A stretch of 64,000 nucleotides of DNA from Sphingomonas psychrolutea (GTDB lineage Bacteria; Pseudomonadota; Alphaproteobacteria; Sphingomonadales; Sphingomonadaceae): contig NZ_BMDW01000002.1 of assembly GCF_014636175.1 (NCBI RefSeq), forward strand, positions 62,001 through 126,000, read 5' to 3'. Below the pieces are notes generated by a model. That model saw nothing but the letters and a program-made list of their open reading frames with translations, was not told the DNA's origin and did not search any database. The position numbers and the translations under genes are program-made. Positions within the stretch are counted from its first letter, which is position 1. Each line of letters begins with the position of its first letter. Shown piece after piece: positions 17,886-26,589 of the stretch.

Positions 17886-19108
17886 CTCCCGGTCGGAATT
17901 TCGCGGAACGGCACCGCCTTGTCGACGCGGACATCGCCCGGCAGGCCGAGCACGCGCTCCGCAATGATATTCTTCATGATCTCATCGGTCCCCCCGCCAA
18001 GCCGCAGCGCGGGTGCCCACATGAAGCGGTGCTGAAAGCCGCCATTCAACAACGCAATATCGGGATCGTCGATCAACCCGAATGCATCCTGGATATCAAG
18101 CGCCTGATTGGTCAGCTCCTGCGTCTGCGTCGCCCACAGCAGTTTGCCTGCCGAACCTTCCGGCCCCGGTGCCTTGCCATGCGATAGCGCGGTCAGCGTG
18201 CGGAAGCTGAGCAGGCGGATCGCCTCGGCATTGACGTAATAATCGGCCAACCACTCGCGGAACGCCGGATCGTCGAGCGTCGAGCCGTCGAACGCAGGGC
18301 TGTTGCGGGCAATATCCATCACGTCGCGCCAGCCAAGCCCGGTGCCCGACCCCAGCGCCGCGCGTTCGTTCATCAGGGTAGAGATCACAACCTTCCAGCC
18401 GTCCCCCGTCGCGCCAACCATCTGGTTGGCTGGGACACGGACGTTTTCAAGGAAGACTTCGTTGAGCTCGCTGTCGCCCGACATCATCTTGATTGGGCGG
18501 ACTTCGAGGCCAGGCGTCTTCATGTCGAGCCAGAACGCCGACAGCCCCTTGTGCTTGGGCACATCGGGATCAGTGCGCGCGATGACCATGCCATAATCGG
18601 CAGCATGCGCGCCGCTGTTCCAGACCTTTTGCCCGTTTAGCACCCAGTGATCGCCGTCGCGCACGGCCATCGTCCGGGTCGCTGCGGAATCGGACCCGCT
18701 CGATGGTTCCGAAAACAGCTGACACCAGATCTCATCACCGCGCACCGCCGGGGCAACGCGCGCGAGCGACGCTTCATCGCTGCTGAATTCCATCAGCGGC
18801 GGCAACAGCATGTGCAGCCCGGTCATGAAATAGGTGAACTGCACCCCGGCGCGCGCTTCTTCCTGGTTGAAGATTGCTTCGTCGATTGCGGTGCCGCCCG
18901 CGCCGCCACGCTCCTTCGGCCACGAGATGCAGGCATAGCCGGCATCGGCTTTGGTCGCCTGCCAGACGCGCGCAATCTCCTTATGCTTGGCGTGCCAGGC
19001 GCGGCGCTCCTCGGGTGCGAGGACGGACAGATCGGGGCCGTTCGCCTCGATCCAGGCGCGCACCGTGACGCGGTATTCGGCTTCAGTGGGGCTGTCGTCG
19101 AAATTCAT
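17882..19108 (-). CDS. Acyl-CoA dehydrogenase, larger partner of an overlapping pair
   Basis: 408 residues from MNFDDSPTEAEYR; the frame extends upstream but this ATG overlaps the stop of the partner gene. ACAD fold with WCQLFSEPSSGSD and WVLNGQKVW flavin/substrate strands and the C-terminal GGGTDEIMKNIIAERVLG. Where short- and medium-chain enzymes have the catalytic Glu of EGT, this protein has Gly. Adjacent unequal ACAD genes of this type form alpha2beta2 enzymes acting on steroid side chains and similar bulky acyl-CoAs (FadE28-FadE29 type). That heteromer is inferred from gene order and sequence type. Confidence 0.88.
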   Translation of the reverse strand: MNFDDSPTEAEYRVTVRAWIEANGPDLSVLAPEERRAWHAKHKEIARVWQATKADAGYACISWPKERGGAGGTAIDEAIFNQEEARAGVQFTYFMTGLHMLLPPLMEFSSDEASLARVAPAVRGDEIWCQLFSEPSSGSDSAATRTMAVRDGDHWVLNGQKVWNSGAHAADYGMVIARTDPDVPKHKGLSAFWLDMKTPGLEVRPIKMMSGDSELNEVFLENVRVPANQMVGATGDGWKVVISTLMNERAALGSGTGLGWRDVMDIARNSPAFDGSTLDDPAFREWLADYYVNAEAIRLLSFRTLTALSHGKAPGPEGSAGKLLWATQTQELTNQALDIQDAFGLIDDPDIALLNGGFQHRFMWAPALRLGGGTDEIMKNIIAERVLGLPGDVRVDKAVPFREIPTGR

Positions 19109-20232
19109 GCCGCTTGCTCCGCTTCGACGCGTTCTTCGAGCCGGTCGGCGAGCCGCCGTTTCCAGTCGCGCGGCGCCCCGATGACGAGTCCGAGATGGCG
19201 GGCGCGACGGAAGAAGAAATGGCAGTCCGCCTCCCACGTCACGCCGATGCCGCCATAGGTCTGAATCATTTCCTTTGATGCCATCCAATAGGCCGCACAT
19301 CCCGCGACGCGCGCCGCCGCCGCCGCCAGCGGCAGTTCGGGCGCGTCGGTCGAGAGCGCCCATGCGCCGTAATAGGCGTTGGCGCGGGCGACCTCGTTCT
19401 TGACGAAGACATCGGCGAGCTTGTGCTTGATCGCTTGATAGCTGCCAATGGGACGTCCGAAGGCGTAGCGTTCGAGCGCATAGTCGCGCGCCATTTCGAG
19501 GCAGCGGTCTGCGCCGCCCAATTGCTCGAACGCGAGCAGGATCGCGCCGCGTTCGTGGATACGCGCGAGCAGCGCCAAGCCTTCACCGGGCGTGCCGAGC
19601 GGTTCCGCCGGCGCGCCGTCGAAGCTTACCCGCGCCATGCCGCGCGTCGGGTCAAGCGTCGACACGGCTTCACGGGTGACACCGGGGCCGCGCAGATCGG
19701 CAAGGTAGAGCCCGAGCCCCGCCTCGCCCTGCGCCAGCACTACGGCCTTGCTTGCTGCCATGCCGTCGGCAACTGGCAGCTTTACCCCCGACAGCAAACC
19801 GCCCGTCACCTGCGCCGCAATCCGTTCCGTAGTGAGCGCGCCCGGACCTTCAGACACGGCGAGCGTACCGATCAATTCACCGCTGGCGACCAGCGGCAGC
19901 AGCGCCGACTTCTGCGCCTCCGACCCTGCCAGCAGCAGCGCCTCGGCGAACAGATAGATACTCGACGCAAACGGAATGGGCGCAAGGGCCCGCCCCAGCT
20001 CCTCGGCCAGCGCACACAGCTCGACATAGCCAAGACCGAGGCCGCCATAGCTCTCCGGGATCGCTGCCCCGCACCAGCCCTGCTCACCAATACGCGCCCA
20101 CAGCGCCGCGTCATATCCAGCGGCGGGATGCTCGAGCACGCCACGCGCGACCGATAGAGGTGAGGCAGCGAGCAGGAACCGCCGCGCTTCGTCCTTCAGC
20201 GCCTTCTGGTCGTCGGTATAATCGAAATTCAT
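19105..20232 (-). CDS. Acyl-CoA dehydrogenase, smaller partner of an overlapping pair
   Basis: 375 residues (MNFDYTDDQKALKDEARRF). N-terminal helical domain with PESYGGLGLGYVELC, a middle domain shorter than usual (TLAVSEGPGALTTERI) and the C-terminal YAFGRPIGSYQAIKHKLAD and QTYGGIGVTWE. No EGT-type catalytic Glu is seen at the C-terminus. It overlaps both neighbours by four bases, so translation with the 408-residue partner is coupled, as expected for subunits of one enzyme. Second gene of the 21215-15027 operon. Confidence 0.88.
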   Translation of the reverse strand: MNFDYTDDQKALKDEARRFLLAASPLSVARGVLEHPAAGYDAALWARIGEQGWCGAAIPESYGGLGLGYVELCALAEELGRALAPIPFASSIYLFAEALLLAGSEAQKSALLPLVASGELIGTLAVSEGPGALTTERIAAQVTGGLLSGVKLPVADGMAASKAVVLAQGEAGLGLYLADLRGPGVTREAVSTLDPTRGMARVSFDGAPAEPLGTPGEGLALLARIHERGAILLAFEQLGGADRCLEMARDYALERYAFGRPIGSYQAIKHKLADVFVKNEVARANAYYGAWALSTDAPELPLAAAAARVAGCAAYWMASKEMIQTYGGIGVTWEADCHFFFRRARHLGLVIGAPRDWKRRLADRLEERVEAEQAA

Positions 20233-21215
20233 GCGCTAACCTCGTCATATTCGCGGGCGAGGCGGTCGATCACTGCTGCCGCCGGTTCGATCGCGTGCGC
20301 ATTGCCAATGCCCTGCCCGCATCCCCAGATATCGGTCCAGGCCTTGGCGGCATTGTCCTGCGCGGCCACGTTGGTCGCCCGCCGCGTCGTCGGCAGGTCG
20401 TCGGGATCGAGTCCTGCGGCGACGATCGAGCTTCGCAGATAATTGGCCGGCGTGCCGCTGAACGCGGGCGTGTAGACGATGTCGTCTGCGCCGGATGCCA
20501 CAACCGCGTCCTTTTGCGCCTCGGCACAACTGGCTTCCTCGGTCGCGATGAAGGCCGACCCAACATAAGCCAAATCCGCGCCCAGCAGCCGCGCCGCCGC
20601 AATCGCGCGCCCGGACGAAATGGCCCCGGCAAGGACCAGCGGCCCGTCGAACCAGACACGTAATTCCTGCATCAGTGCGAAGGGCGATACTGCCCCCGCA
20701 TGTCCACCCGCACCTGCCGCGACCGCGATCAGCCCCGTCGCGCCACGCTCAATGGCTTTGCGCGCATGCGCCTGATTGATGACATCGTGCAGCGTAACCC
20801 CGCCATAGGCCTGCACCGCCGCGTTGACCTCGGCACGCGCGCCCATCGAACTGATAACCAGCGGGACGTGATGCTTCGCGCACTGCGCCAGATCGTCATC
20901 GAGTCGCGGATTGCTGCGGTGGACGACCAGATTGACGCCGAACGGCGCAGCGAGCTTGTCCGGATTGCGCCGGTTCCACTGGCTGAGCGTCTCGATAATT
21001 TCGGCCAGCCATTCGCCGAACTGTGCCGAGGGACGCGCGTTCAGGGCGGGCAAGGTGCCGATAACGCCAGCCACGCACTGGGCAATTACCAGCCTCGGAT
21101 TCGAAATCAGGAACAGCGGTGCGGCGATGACGGGCACACGCAGCCGGTCGCGCCAGCCGCGCAATGTTGCGCCGCCGCTCACGTCCGCCGATGCCAGTGC
21201 CGGTCCCAATGCCAA
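20229..21215 (-). CDS. Nitronate monooxygenase-like FMN protein
   Basis: 328 residues if the TTG at 21215 is used; a GTG 11 codons further in is an alternative (starting at SGGATLRGWRDRL), and no ATG lies near. 2-nitropropane dioxygenase fold: VPVIAAPLFLISNP, VISSMGA, and GAGGHAG with the catalytic His, then LVLAGAISSGRAIAAARLLGADLAYVGSAF. In catabolic operons these enzymes often act on other substrates than nitronates, including enoyl-type reductions. It is first gene of a six-gene operon, divergent from the amidohydrolase at 21379. Confidence 0.85.
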   Translation of the reverse strand: MALGPALASADVSGGATLRGWRDRLRVPVIAAPLFLISNPRLVIAQCVAGVIGTLPALNARPSAQFGEWLAEIIETLSQWNRRNPDKLAAPFGVNLVVHRSNPRLDDDLAQCAKHHVPLVISSMGARAEVNAAVQAYGGVTLHDVINQAHARKAIERGATGLIAVAAGAGGHAGAVSPFALMQELRVWFDGPLVLAGAISSGRAIAAARLLGADLAYVGSAFIATEEASCAEAQKDAVVASGADDIVYTPAFSGTPANYLRSSIVAAGLDPDDLPTTRRATNVAAQDNAAKAWTDIWGCGQGIGNAHAIEPAAAVIDRLAREYDEVSA

Positions 21216-21320
21216 TCCCGTACCTTATCTGTAACGATATTAATGTAACGCGTCTGTTGCATTACACTCTTTTTCTGTCGGAAAAAGCCGCTTGGGGCAA
21301 GCCCCCACAGCACATGCTTT

Positions 21321-21331
21321 ACAATGCACAT
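21321..21331 (+). promoter_or_regulatory. CAATGC-type operator candidate
   Basis: ACAATGCACAT lies between the divergent starts at 21215 and 21379, about 50 bases before the amidohydrolase ATG. It matches the recurring core CAATGCRCA. Confidence 0.4.
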
Positions 21332-21378
21332 GCCCTGCCGCAATAGCTTACGAAACGCGCGCTAGCGAGAGGAAAACC

Positions 21379-22233
21379 ATGCCCCGTCCCCGCGACATTG
21401 GCGTCATCGATACGCTGATCGGCTTTCGTGACCGCACCCATGCGCCGCTTGTCGCCAGTGAGAAGGTGAAGTGGGACCGGCATCCGGCGGAATATATGTT
21501 CAAGGATTTGCCTGGCGAATTGGCCGCAGGGCAAACGCGTGATTCCTCGATCGAGGAAACGCTCGCCAAGATGGACGCATTCAATATCCGCGTCGGCGTG
21601 ATCCACACCAATGACGACCGCACCGCCGAGGCACTGCGCCGTTACCCCGACCGGTTCGTCGGCATCATGCCGACCAATCCGCACCGCGGTATGGACGCGG
21701 TGCGCGATATCCAGCGCGCGTACGACGACTACGGACTGAAGGGCGTGTCAATGTTCCCCTCGGGCCAGAACCCGCCCTGCCCGATCAACGACAAGCACTG
21801 GTATCCGGTTTATGCCAAATGCTGCGAACTCGACATCCCGGTATTTTGCACCACCGGGGTACCGGGGCCGCGCATCCCGCTAGCGCCGCAGAAGATCGAG
21901 CTAATCGATGAAGTCTGCTATGATTTTCCCGAGCTGAAGTTCGTCATGCGCCACGGCGCTGATCCATGGGTCGAACTTGCGGTCAAGCTGCTGCTCAAAT
22001 GGCCGAACCTGTATTACTCGACCACAGCCTTTGCGCCGAAGTATTGGCCGAAGGAGATCATCGACTTCGCCAACACGCGCGGCAGCGACAAGATCATCTA
22101 TGGCGGCTATTTCCCAATGGGGTTGGACCTCGAACGCATTTTCCGCGAGATGGACGACGTACCGTTCAAGGATGAAGTGTGGCCGAAATTCCTGCATGAT
22201 AATGCGGCTAAGGTGCTTGGCCTCACCGCATAG
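21379..22233 (+). CDS. Amidohydrolase-2 family protein lacking the usual metal ligands
   Basis: 284 residues from ATG 21379 with GAGAGG upstream; an earlier in-frame start is not supported. The TIM-barrel order of the Amidohydro_2 family (gamma-resorcylate or carboxyvanillate decarboxylase relatives) is clear: GIMPTNPHRGMDAV, YGLKGVSMFPSG, LDIPVFCTTGVPG and LKFVMRHGADPW. At the first strand, where DxHxH or DxDxH ligands should be, it reads DTLIGF, and the last-strand GSDWP is YGGYFP. The canonical divalent-metal site therefore appears absent. It leads a three-gene unit with an SDR and a 2OG oxygenase. Confidence 0.82.
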   Translation: MPRPRDIGVIDTLIGFRDRTHAPLVASEKVKWDRHPAEYMFKDLPGELAAGQTRDSSIEETLAKMDAFNIRVGVIHTNDDRTAEALRRYPDRFVGIMPTNPHRGMDAVRDIQRAYDDYGLKGVSMFPSGQNPPCPINDKHWYPVYAKCCELDIPVFCTTGVPGPRIPLAPQKIELIDEVCYDFPELKFVMRHGADPWVELAVKLLLKWPNLYYSTTAFAPKYWPKEIIDFANTRGSDKIIYGGYFPMGLDLERIFREMDDVPFKDEVWPKFLHDNAAKVLGLTA

Positions 22234-22254
22234 CGGCACATGATGGAGAGCCGC

Positions 22255-23013
22255 ATGAGCGGGAGCGTAAGGAATGGCGACGTCATTCTGATAACGGGGG
22301 CCACCGGTGCCATCGGCTTCGAGATCGCGGCGCAGGCCGCCGCTGCCGGCGCGATTGTCGGCGTCCATGGCGCGAGCGCCGAAAGCGTCGCCAAAACGTG
22401 CGAACGCCTCAGGCAGCAAATGCCCGACGCGCGACTGGTCGCGGCTCCCGCGGATTTCCGAACAACAGGTGCCCTCGAGGTAATGGTGAACACTGTTGCG
22501 TCAACGCAAGGCCGTCTCGACGCGGTGATCCATTGCGGCATTGCGGCTGCGCGCGGCATCACTGGGCCGTTCGCCGGCACCGACCCAGCCGCCTTCGGCG
22601 ATCACGCCGCATTGGTGCTTGGCAGCTTTCAGCGTCTGTGTTTTGCCGCGTTGCCGCACCTCTCCAAGCAGGGTGGCACCATCATCGGCTTCGCGTCGGA
22701 CGCCGGTCGCTTCGGCGCGGCGCGTCAAGCGGTCATCGGCGGCGCGTTTGGCGGAATCATGAGCTTCGTTCGCAATCTGGCGCTGGAGGTCGCGCGCGAC
22801 GGTGTCCGCGTCCATTGTCTCTCGCCAAGCTTCGTTTCCAACACCCCGGCCTTTGCCGCGCACGCCGCGCGCGCTGAGGCCGCCAGCGCCCGCGCGGGTC
22901 TCGGCTTGCCGACCCCGGCCGACATCGCGCCGATGGCGTTGTTCCTGTGTAGCCCCGGCGCGGCGCGGATCACCGGGCAAGTGATCAGCATCAATGGCGG
23001 ATTGAATGCGTGA
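22255..23013 (+). CDS. SDR-fold protein without the YxxxK catalytic pair
   Basis: 252 residues from ATG 22255 with GGAGAG five bases upstream; two earlier in-frame ATGs are less well placed. The Rossmann motif TGATGAIG and the C-terminal TGQVISINGG are intact, and Ser148 is at the Ser position (FASDAG). The following segment reads GAARQAVIGGAFGGIMSF, so Tyr and Lys of YxxxK are replaced by Ile161 and Phe165 by my alignment. NNAG is HCGIA. It may bind NAD(P) without classical dehydrogenase chemistry. It lies 21 bases after the amidohydrolase. Confidence 0.82.
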   Translation: MSGSVRNGDVILITGATGAIGFEIAAQAAAAGAIVGVHGASAESVAKTCERLRQQMPDARLVAAPADFRTTGALEVMVNTVASTQGRLDAVIHCGIAAARGITGPFAGTDPAAFGDHAALVLGSFQRLCFAALPHLSKQGGTIIGFASDAGRFGAARQAVIGGAFGGIMSFVRNLALEVARDGVRVHCLSPSFVSNTPAFAAHAARAEAASARAGLGLPTPADIAPMALFLCSPGAARITGQVISINGGLNA

Positions 23014-23071
23014 TGCCCATTCAAATGGAAATCCGACGACCATTATGGGGCATTCACCCTGGGGGGCACAG

Positions 23072-23803
23072 ATGACGACCCAAGACGCCGCCCTGCGGTT
23101 CCAGCTTTCCGCCGCCCGGCAAACAGATGCCGCTAACAGCTTTGCGCGCACCGGCCTTATCCGAATCACCGAACCCTTTCCCGCCGATGTCGCCGAGCGG
23201 CTGCACCATCATCTCGACTCCGGGATTTCGTGGGGCCGGACGGTCAGCCAAGGGGAAAAAAGTGCCTGGGACCTCACACCGGAGGCGATCGCCGCGTTGG
23301 ACGGCGACAAGGAGAAAGCATTTCTCGCCGCTGTCCACGAAACAGCCCGCGACGGCTTTCAGTTCCTGTTCGATTCGCTGCTCGTCTCCGACGACCCGAG
23401 CGCACGCAATGCCCGTGGTTTGTTGCTCGACCGCGTGATCGACGCGCTCAACCACCCCACCTCGCTCGACACCTTCCGAACGATCACCGGTGCGCCGGAT
23501 ATTCGCCGCGTCAACGGTCAGGCAACACGGTATTTGCCCGGACATTTCCTAACCAGCCATGACGACGGAATCGACGGCGAAAACCGCGTCGCGGCCTATG
23601 TGATCAACCTCACCAAGGGCTGGCGGACTGACTGGGGCGGGCTGCTGCAATTCCAGACGGGTTCGGGTGACGTACCGCTCGCGCTCAAGCCCGGGTTCAA
23701 TACCATCCACCTGTTCCGCGTGCCGCAACTGCACAGCGTCTCCTATGTTGCCCCGTTTGCCGGCGTTCCGCGCTATGCCATTACAGGCTGGCTCTGCCGT
23801 TGA
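23072..23803 (+). CDS. 2-oxoglutarate/Fe(II)-dependent oxygenase-like protein
   Basis: 243 residues from ATG 23072. The double-stranded beta-helix motif is visible as His163-x-Asp165 (TSHDDG), His221 (QLHSVS) and Arg234 (RYAITGW), the iron facial triad and 2OG-binding Arg. The arrangement YLPGHFLTSHDD...GLLQF is like prolyl-4-hydroxylase-type proteins. It probably hydroxylates a small molecule or protein side chain. It is third in the 21379-23803 unit. A hairpin follows the stop. Confidence 0.82.
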   Translation: MTTQDAALRFQLSAARQTDAANSFARTGLIRITEPFPADVAERLHHHLDSGISWGRTVSQGEKSAWDLTPEAIAALDGDKEKAFLAAVHETARDGFQFLFDSLLVSDDPSARNARGLLLDRVIDALNHPTSLDTFRTITGAPDIRRVNGQATRYLPGHFLTSHDDGIDGENRVAAYVINLTKGWRTDWGGLLQFQTGSGDVPLALKPGFNTIHLFRVPQLHSVSYVAPFAGVPRYAITGWLCR

Positions 23804-23807
23804 GATT

Positions 23808-23822
23808 GGCTGCGGCGCAGCC
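23808..23822. terminator. Short GC hairpin between convergent genes
   Basis: GGCTGC and GCAGCC with a 3-base loop lie in the 22-base gap between stops at 23803 (+) and 23826 (-). No T run is present, so termination is only plausible. Confidence 0.3.
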
Positions 23823-23825
23823 TGC

Positions 23826-25352
23826 TTACCGGGCGCTGCGGTACCGTGCCGCCGCCAAATCGAGAATTTCCTGGCGATCCGCGGGCAAAATGAAGCGCGC
23901 CTGGATCGAACGATCCAGCGCGACAGAGAACCGTTTCAGATATTCGGCCTTCCCGCCTGGGTAGAGCCGAACCAATGTCTGCGCATCGAAAAGCTCGCCC
24001 GATCCGAACAGCGATGCCATGATGCCGATGCCGCCGCTGGCACCGGATGTCCGCGCGGACGGCACGTCGATCCATGGGGTTCGGATGCCGCCGGTTGCAA
24101 GAGCATTGGCGTCGAGCACCGGCTGTGGCGTGGTTCCTTGAGTCAGCGCCATTCGCGGCGCTTTGGAAGGAGCCTTGCCAGTACTCACCCACCGGTCGAG
24201 TGCAACGATCGCGGCCTGCAGCACATAATGATGCTGCGGCGCGAAGTTGAACGGCTTGGTCAGCTTAGCGCCCATCAGGTTGGTCGTTGGCGTGTAGGCG
24301 GCTGCCAGTCTATCGATCAGCAACAATCCCGAATCGATCGGTGCGACTTGAAGCGTGTAGATGTCGGCGTGTGCCGTTCCCGGGACTTCCCAGACCCGCA
24401 GCCGAGCCGTGTCCGGTTGGCGGGCTGCCCAATAGCCGGATCGGGCACCCCCGACCAGGTCGGTCTCGGTGATGAAGGTCAGGACTGGGACGCGCAGGTC
24501 AGATCGAAATTTCACGACGGCTGGCATGCGAGGGTCGACCCGCCCGATGATCGAGCTGCCGTCGAGCGGCGCAGAGCCGCTGAAGCGTGAGTGGATCAGG
24601 AAACCGTCGAAGACGCGGGCCACCGGATCCACCGCATTCACGTACGTTGTCATGAAATGCGCCGACTGCGATTCTCCGGCGGCGAGAACATGTTTGGCGA
24701 TCAGCGGACCCAATATGCCCGCACCGGCACCGGCACCGGCACCGGAACTGGCACTGCCGCGCACGAGGCGGCCCGCCTGAGAAAAAATGTCATACGCAAA
24801 AGCATCGCCGGGATGATGAAGCGACCGGTAGCGTTCGGGCGCAATCTTCTTGAGTGACATGTCGTAGCCAAGACTTGCTCCGCCTTCGACACCCACACGC
24901 TGCGCGGAAACCGCGACATAAGCGTAGCCTGCACGAATGAGTTCGCGATGCGCCATGAACCAGTCCGCTGGCGCATCCAGCCCGCCGCTGACATTGAGCC
25001 ATTCCACCAGAACCGTGCCGTTGAATTTGGCGGGATCGCTCGGGCGCATGACAACGAGCCTGGTCGTGTACTCCGCCTTGCCAGAGGATGAGACGGTCCA
25101 GCGACCATCCTCGCGCATCGGATTGACCGAGGTGTAGGAGGTCGCCTCGCCAGAAACGAAATATTCCTCCTGCAAATATCCGAGGCTGGCCAGATCGTAC
25201 GCACCCGTGATCAACGTGGGTTTGCCGGGTTCGAGTGTGACGCTTGGCTGACCGGGGCGTGAGCTTGTCGGCGAAGCGGATGCCGCCAACGCTATTGCTG
25301 CACTCGCCATGGTCAGGATGGAAGTGAGCCGCGCCAAGGTCGTTCTGATCAT
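23826..25352 (-). CDS. Secreted alpha/beta hydrolase (Abhydrolase_10 type)
   Basis: 508 residues from the ATG before MIRTTLARLTSILTMASAAIALAA, a signal peptide; the upstream frame is antisense-like. Catalytic candidates are Ser in AAGESQSAHF, Asp in FITETDLVGG and His in PGTAHADIYT. The GxSxS elbow and the C-terminal ALATGGIRTPWIDVP block define this family, found in many sphingomonad catabolic loci and probably acting as periplasmic esterases. A CCGGCA hexamer repeat encodes an Ala-Gly run (GAGAGAGAG) in a loop. A relic of a related gene lies at 44488-44882. It is last of the 32759-23826 operon, 61 bases after the ACAD. Confidence 0.82.
   Translation of the reverse strand: MIRTTLARLTSILTMASAAIALAASASPTSSRPGQPSVTLEPGKPTLITGAYDLASLGYLQEEYFVSGEATSYTSVNPMREDGRWTVSSSGKAEYTTRLVVMRPSDPAKFNGTVLVEWLNVSGGLDAPADWFMAHRELIRAGYAYVAVSAQRVGVEGGASLGYDMSLKKIAPERYRSLHHPGDAFAYDIFSQAGRLVRGSASSGAGAGAGAGILGPLIAKHVLAAGESQSAHFMTTYVNAVDPVARVFDGFLIHSRFSGSAPLDGSSIIGRVDPRMPAVVKFRSDLRVPVLTFITETDLVGGARSGYWAARQPDTARLRVWEVPGTAHADIYTLQVAPIDSGLLLIDRLAAAYTPTTNLMGAKLTKPFNFAPQHHYVLQAAIVALDRWVSTGKAPSKAPRMALTQGTTPQPVLDANALATGGIRTPWIDVPSARTSGASGGIGIMASLFGSGELFDAQTLVRLYPGGKAEYLKRFSVALDRSIQARFILPADRQEILDLAAARYRSAR
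24721..24745. repeat. CCGGCA hexanucleotide repeat inside a gene
   Basis: About four tandem copies of a CCGGCA unit encode alternating Ala and Gly in the hydrolase at 23826. One unit adds or removes two residues without changing frame. Confidence 0.8.
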
Positions 25353-25413
25353 TGTATTCCCCCCGGCACGGACGCAGGCGCGCGCTTGTTCAAGTCGGTA
25401 CGTTCGAAATGCC

Positions 25414-26580
25414 CTACCCCGCAGGCCGCACCAGCGATCCGACCCCATGCAACAACTGGTTCGCGATAATCGCATAGTGCATTTCGGACGCGCCCTCGGC
25501 CATGCACTTTGCCTTGGCGTCGCGCATGTAACGGTTGACGCCGGTGGCATCCATGATGCCGCTGCCGCCCCACATCTGGAGCAATTTCGCGCAAACCTCG
25601 AACGCGGTGTCCCCGATCCATGCCTTGCAGACACTGCCCATGGCCGGTTCCATCGCACCTGCATCGAATGCGCGGGCATTTGCGTAGAGCAGCGCGCGAC
25701 CCGCCACCAGCTTGGCGTGCGCCTCGGCGAGCCAGTAGCTGATCGGCTGGAGTTCGGCCATGTCCCGGCCGTAGAGGCGGCGTTCCTTCACATAGTCGAG
25801 CGTCTTGTCGAGCATGCCCTGCGCGCAACCGAGCGATGTCGCGGCATGGGCGAGCACATTGGCGTGATTGGCCGGGCGGTGCGAAAAGCCCCCGGTCAGC
25901 ACATCCCCGAGGATATCGTCATCCTCGATCCGAATGTTGTTGTAATTGATCGACCCGGTATTGGTCCCGCGCCAGCCGAGCTTGTGCTCATAGGGCAGAA
26001 TTTCCACGCCCGCGCGGTCCATATCGACGGCTATGCAGCCATAGCCTTCCTTGCCATCGCGACCGTGCGTCTTGCACATCACCAGCACGACCTTGGCGTT
26101 CGCCTGTGTGCAATAGAGTTTGGCCCCGTCGAGCCGCCAGCCGTTCCCATCGGGCGTCAGCTTGGTCAGATGCGACGCGACATTCGCGGCACCTGCGGGT
26201 TCGCTTTGCGAATAGGCGATGACGCGTTCACCGCTGGCCGAGGCCGGAAGCAAGCGCTGCTTCTGTTCGGCGGTACCAAGCAGTTCGACCGTGCGCGGCG
26301 ATAGCACCATCTGCACCGTCAGCGCGCCCGCGAATGCCGGACTCGCCTTGGCGATCTCCTCCGACACCAGACAGGCCGACACTAGGTCCGCGCCCGATCC
26401 GCCGTAATCGGCCGATGTGTAGAGGCCGAACAGGCCGACCTCCGCTGCTTTTGCAATCAGTGCGTCGGGTGTGTGCTCTTCGCGGTCGATTTGCACCGCA
26501 AGCGGCTCGACTTCCTTCACCGCAAACGCCTGCGCCATGTCGCGCAACGCGCGCTGGTCGTCGTTCAGCCAATCGAGCAC
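25414..26580 (-). CDS. Acyl-CoA dehydrogenase
   Basis: 388 residues from a GTG start (AGGAGA upstream); an ATG two bases earlier is in another frame. Standard ACAD layout: YTSADYGGSGAD, AYSQSEPAGAANVAS, WRLDGAKLYCTQA, YGRDMAELQPISYWLAEA and MAEGASEMHYAIIANQL at the end. The Glu before Gly-Ala-Ser matches the EGT-type catalytic base. It should form an alpha-beta double bond in an acyl-CoA, passing electrons to ETF. It is 9 bases downstream of the OYE-type reductase and upstream of the secreted hydrolase. Confidence 0.9.
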   Translation of the reverse strand: MLDWLNDDQRALRDMAQAFAVKEVEPLAVQIDREEHTPDALIAKAAEVGLFGLYTSADYGGSGADLVSACLVSEEIAKASPAFAGALTVQMVLSPRTVELLGTAEQKQRLLPASASGERVIAYSQSEPAGAANVASHLTKLTPDGNGWRLDGAKLYCTQANAKVVLVMCKTHGRDGKEGYGCIAVDMDRAGVEILPYEHKLGWRGTNTGSINYNNIRIEDDDILGDVLTGGFSHRPANHANVLAHAATSLGCAQGMLDKTLDYVKERRLYGRDMAELQPISYWLAEAHAKLVAGRALLYANARAFDAGAMEPAMGSVCKAWIGDTAFEVCAKLLQMWGGSGIMDATGVNRYMRDAKAKCMAEGASEMHYAIIANQLLHGVGSLVRPAG

Positions 26581-26589
26581 ATTATTCTC

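Noticed and set aside
16866-18035. 389-codon open frame opposite the Rieske gene
   Set aside because: The opposite strand carries Rieske and iron-site motifs; this frame has none.
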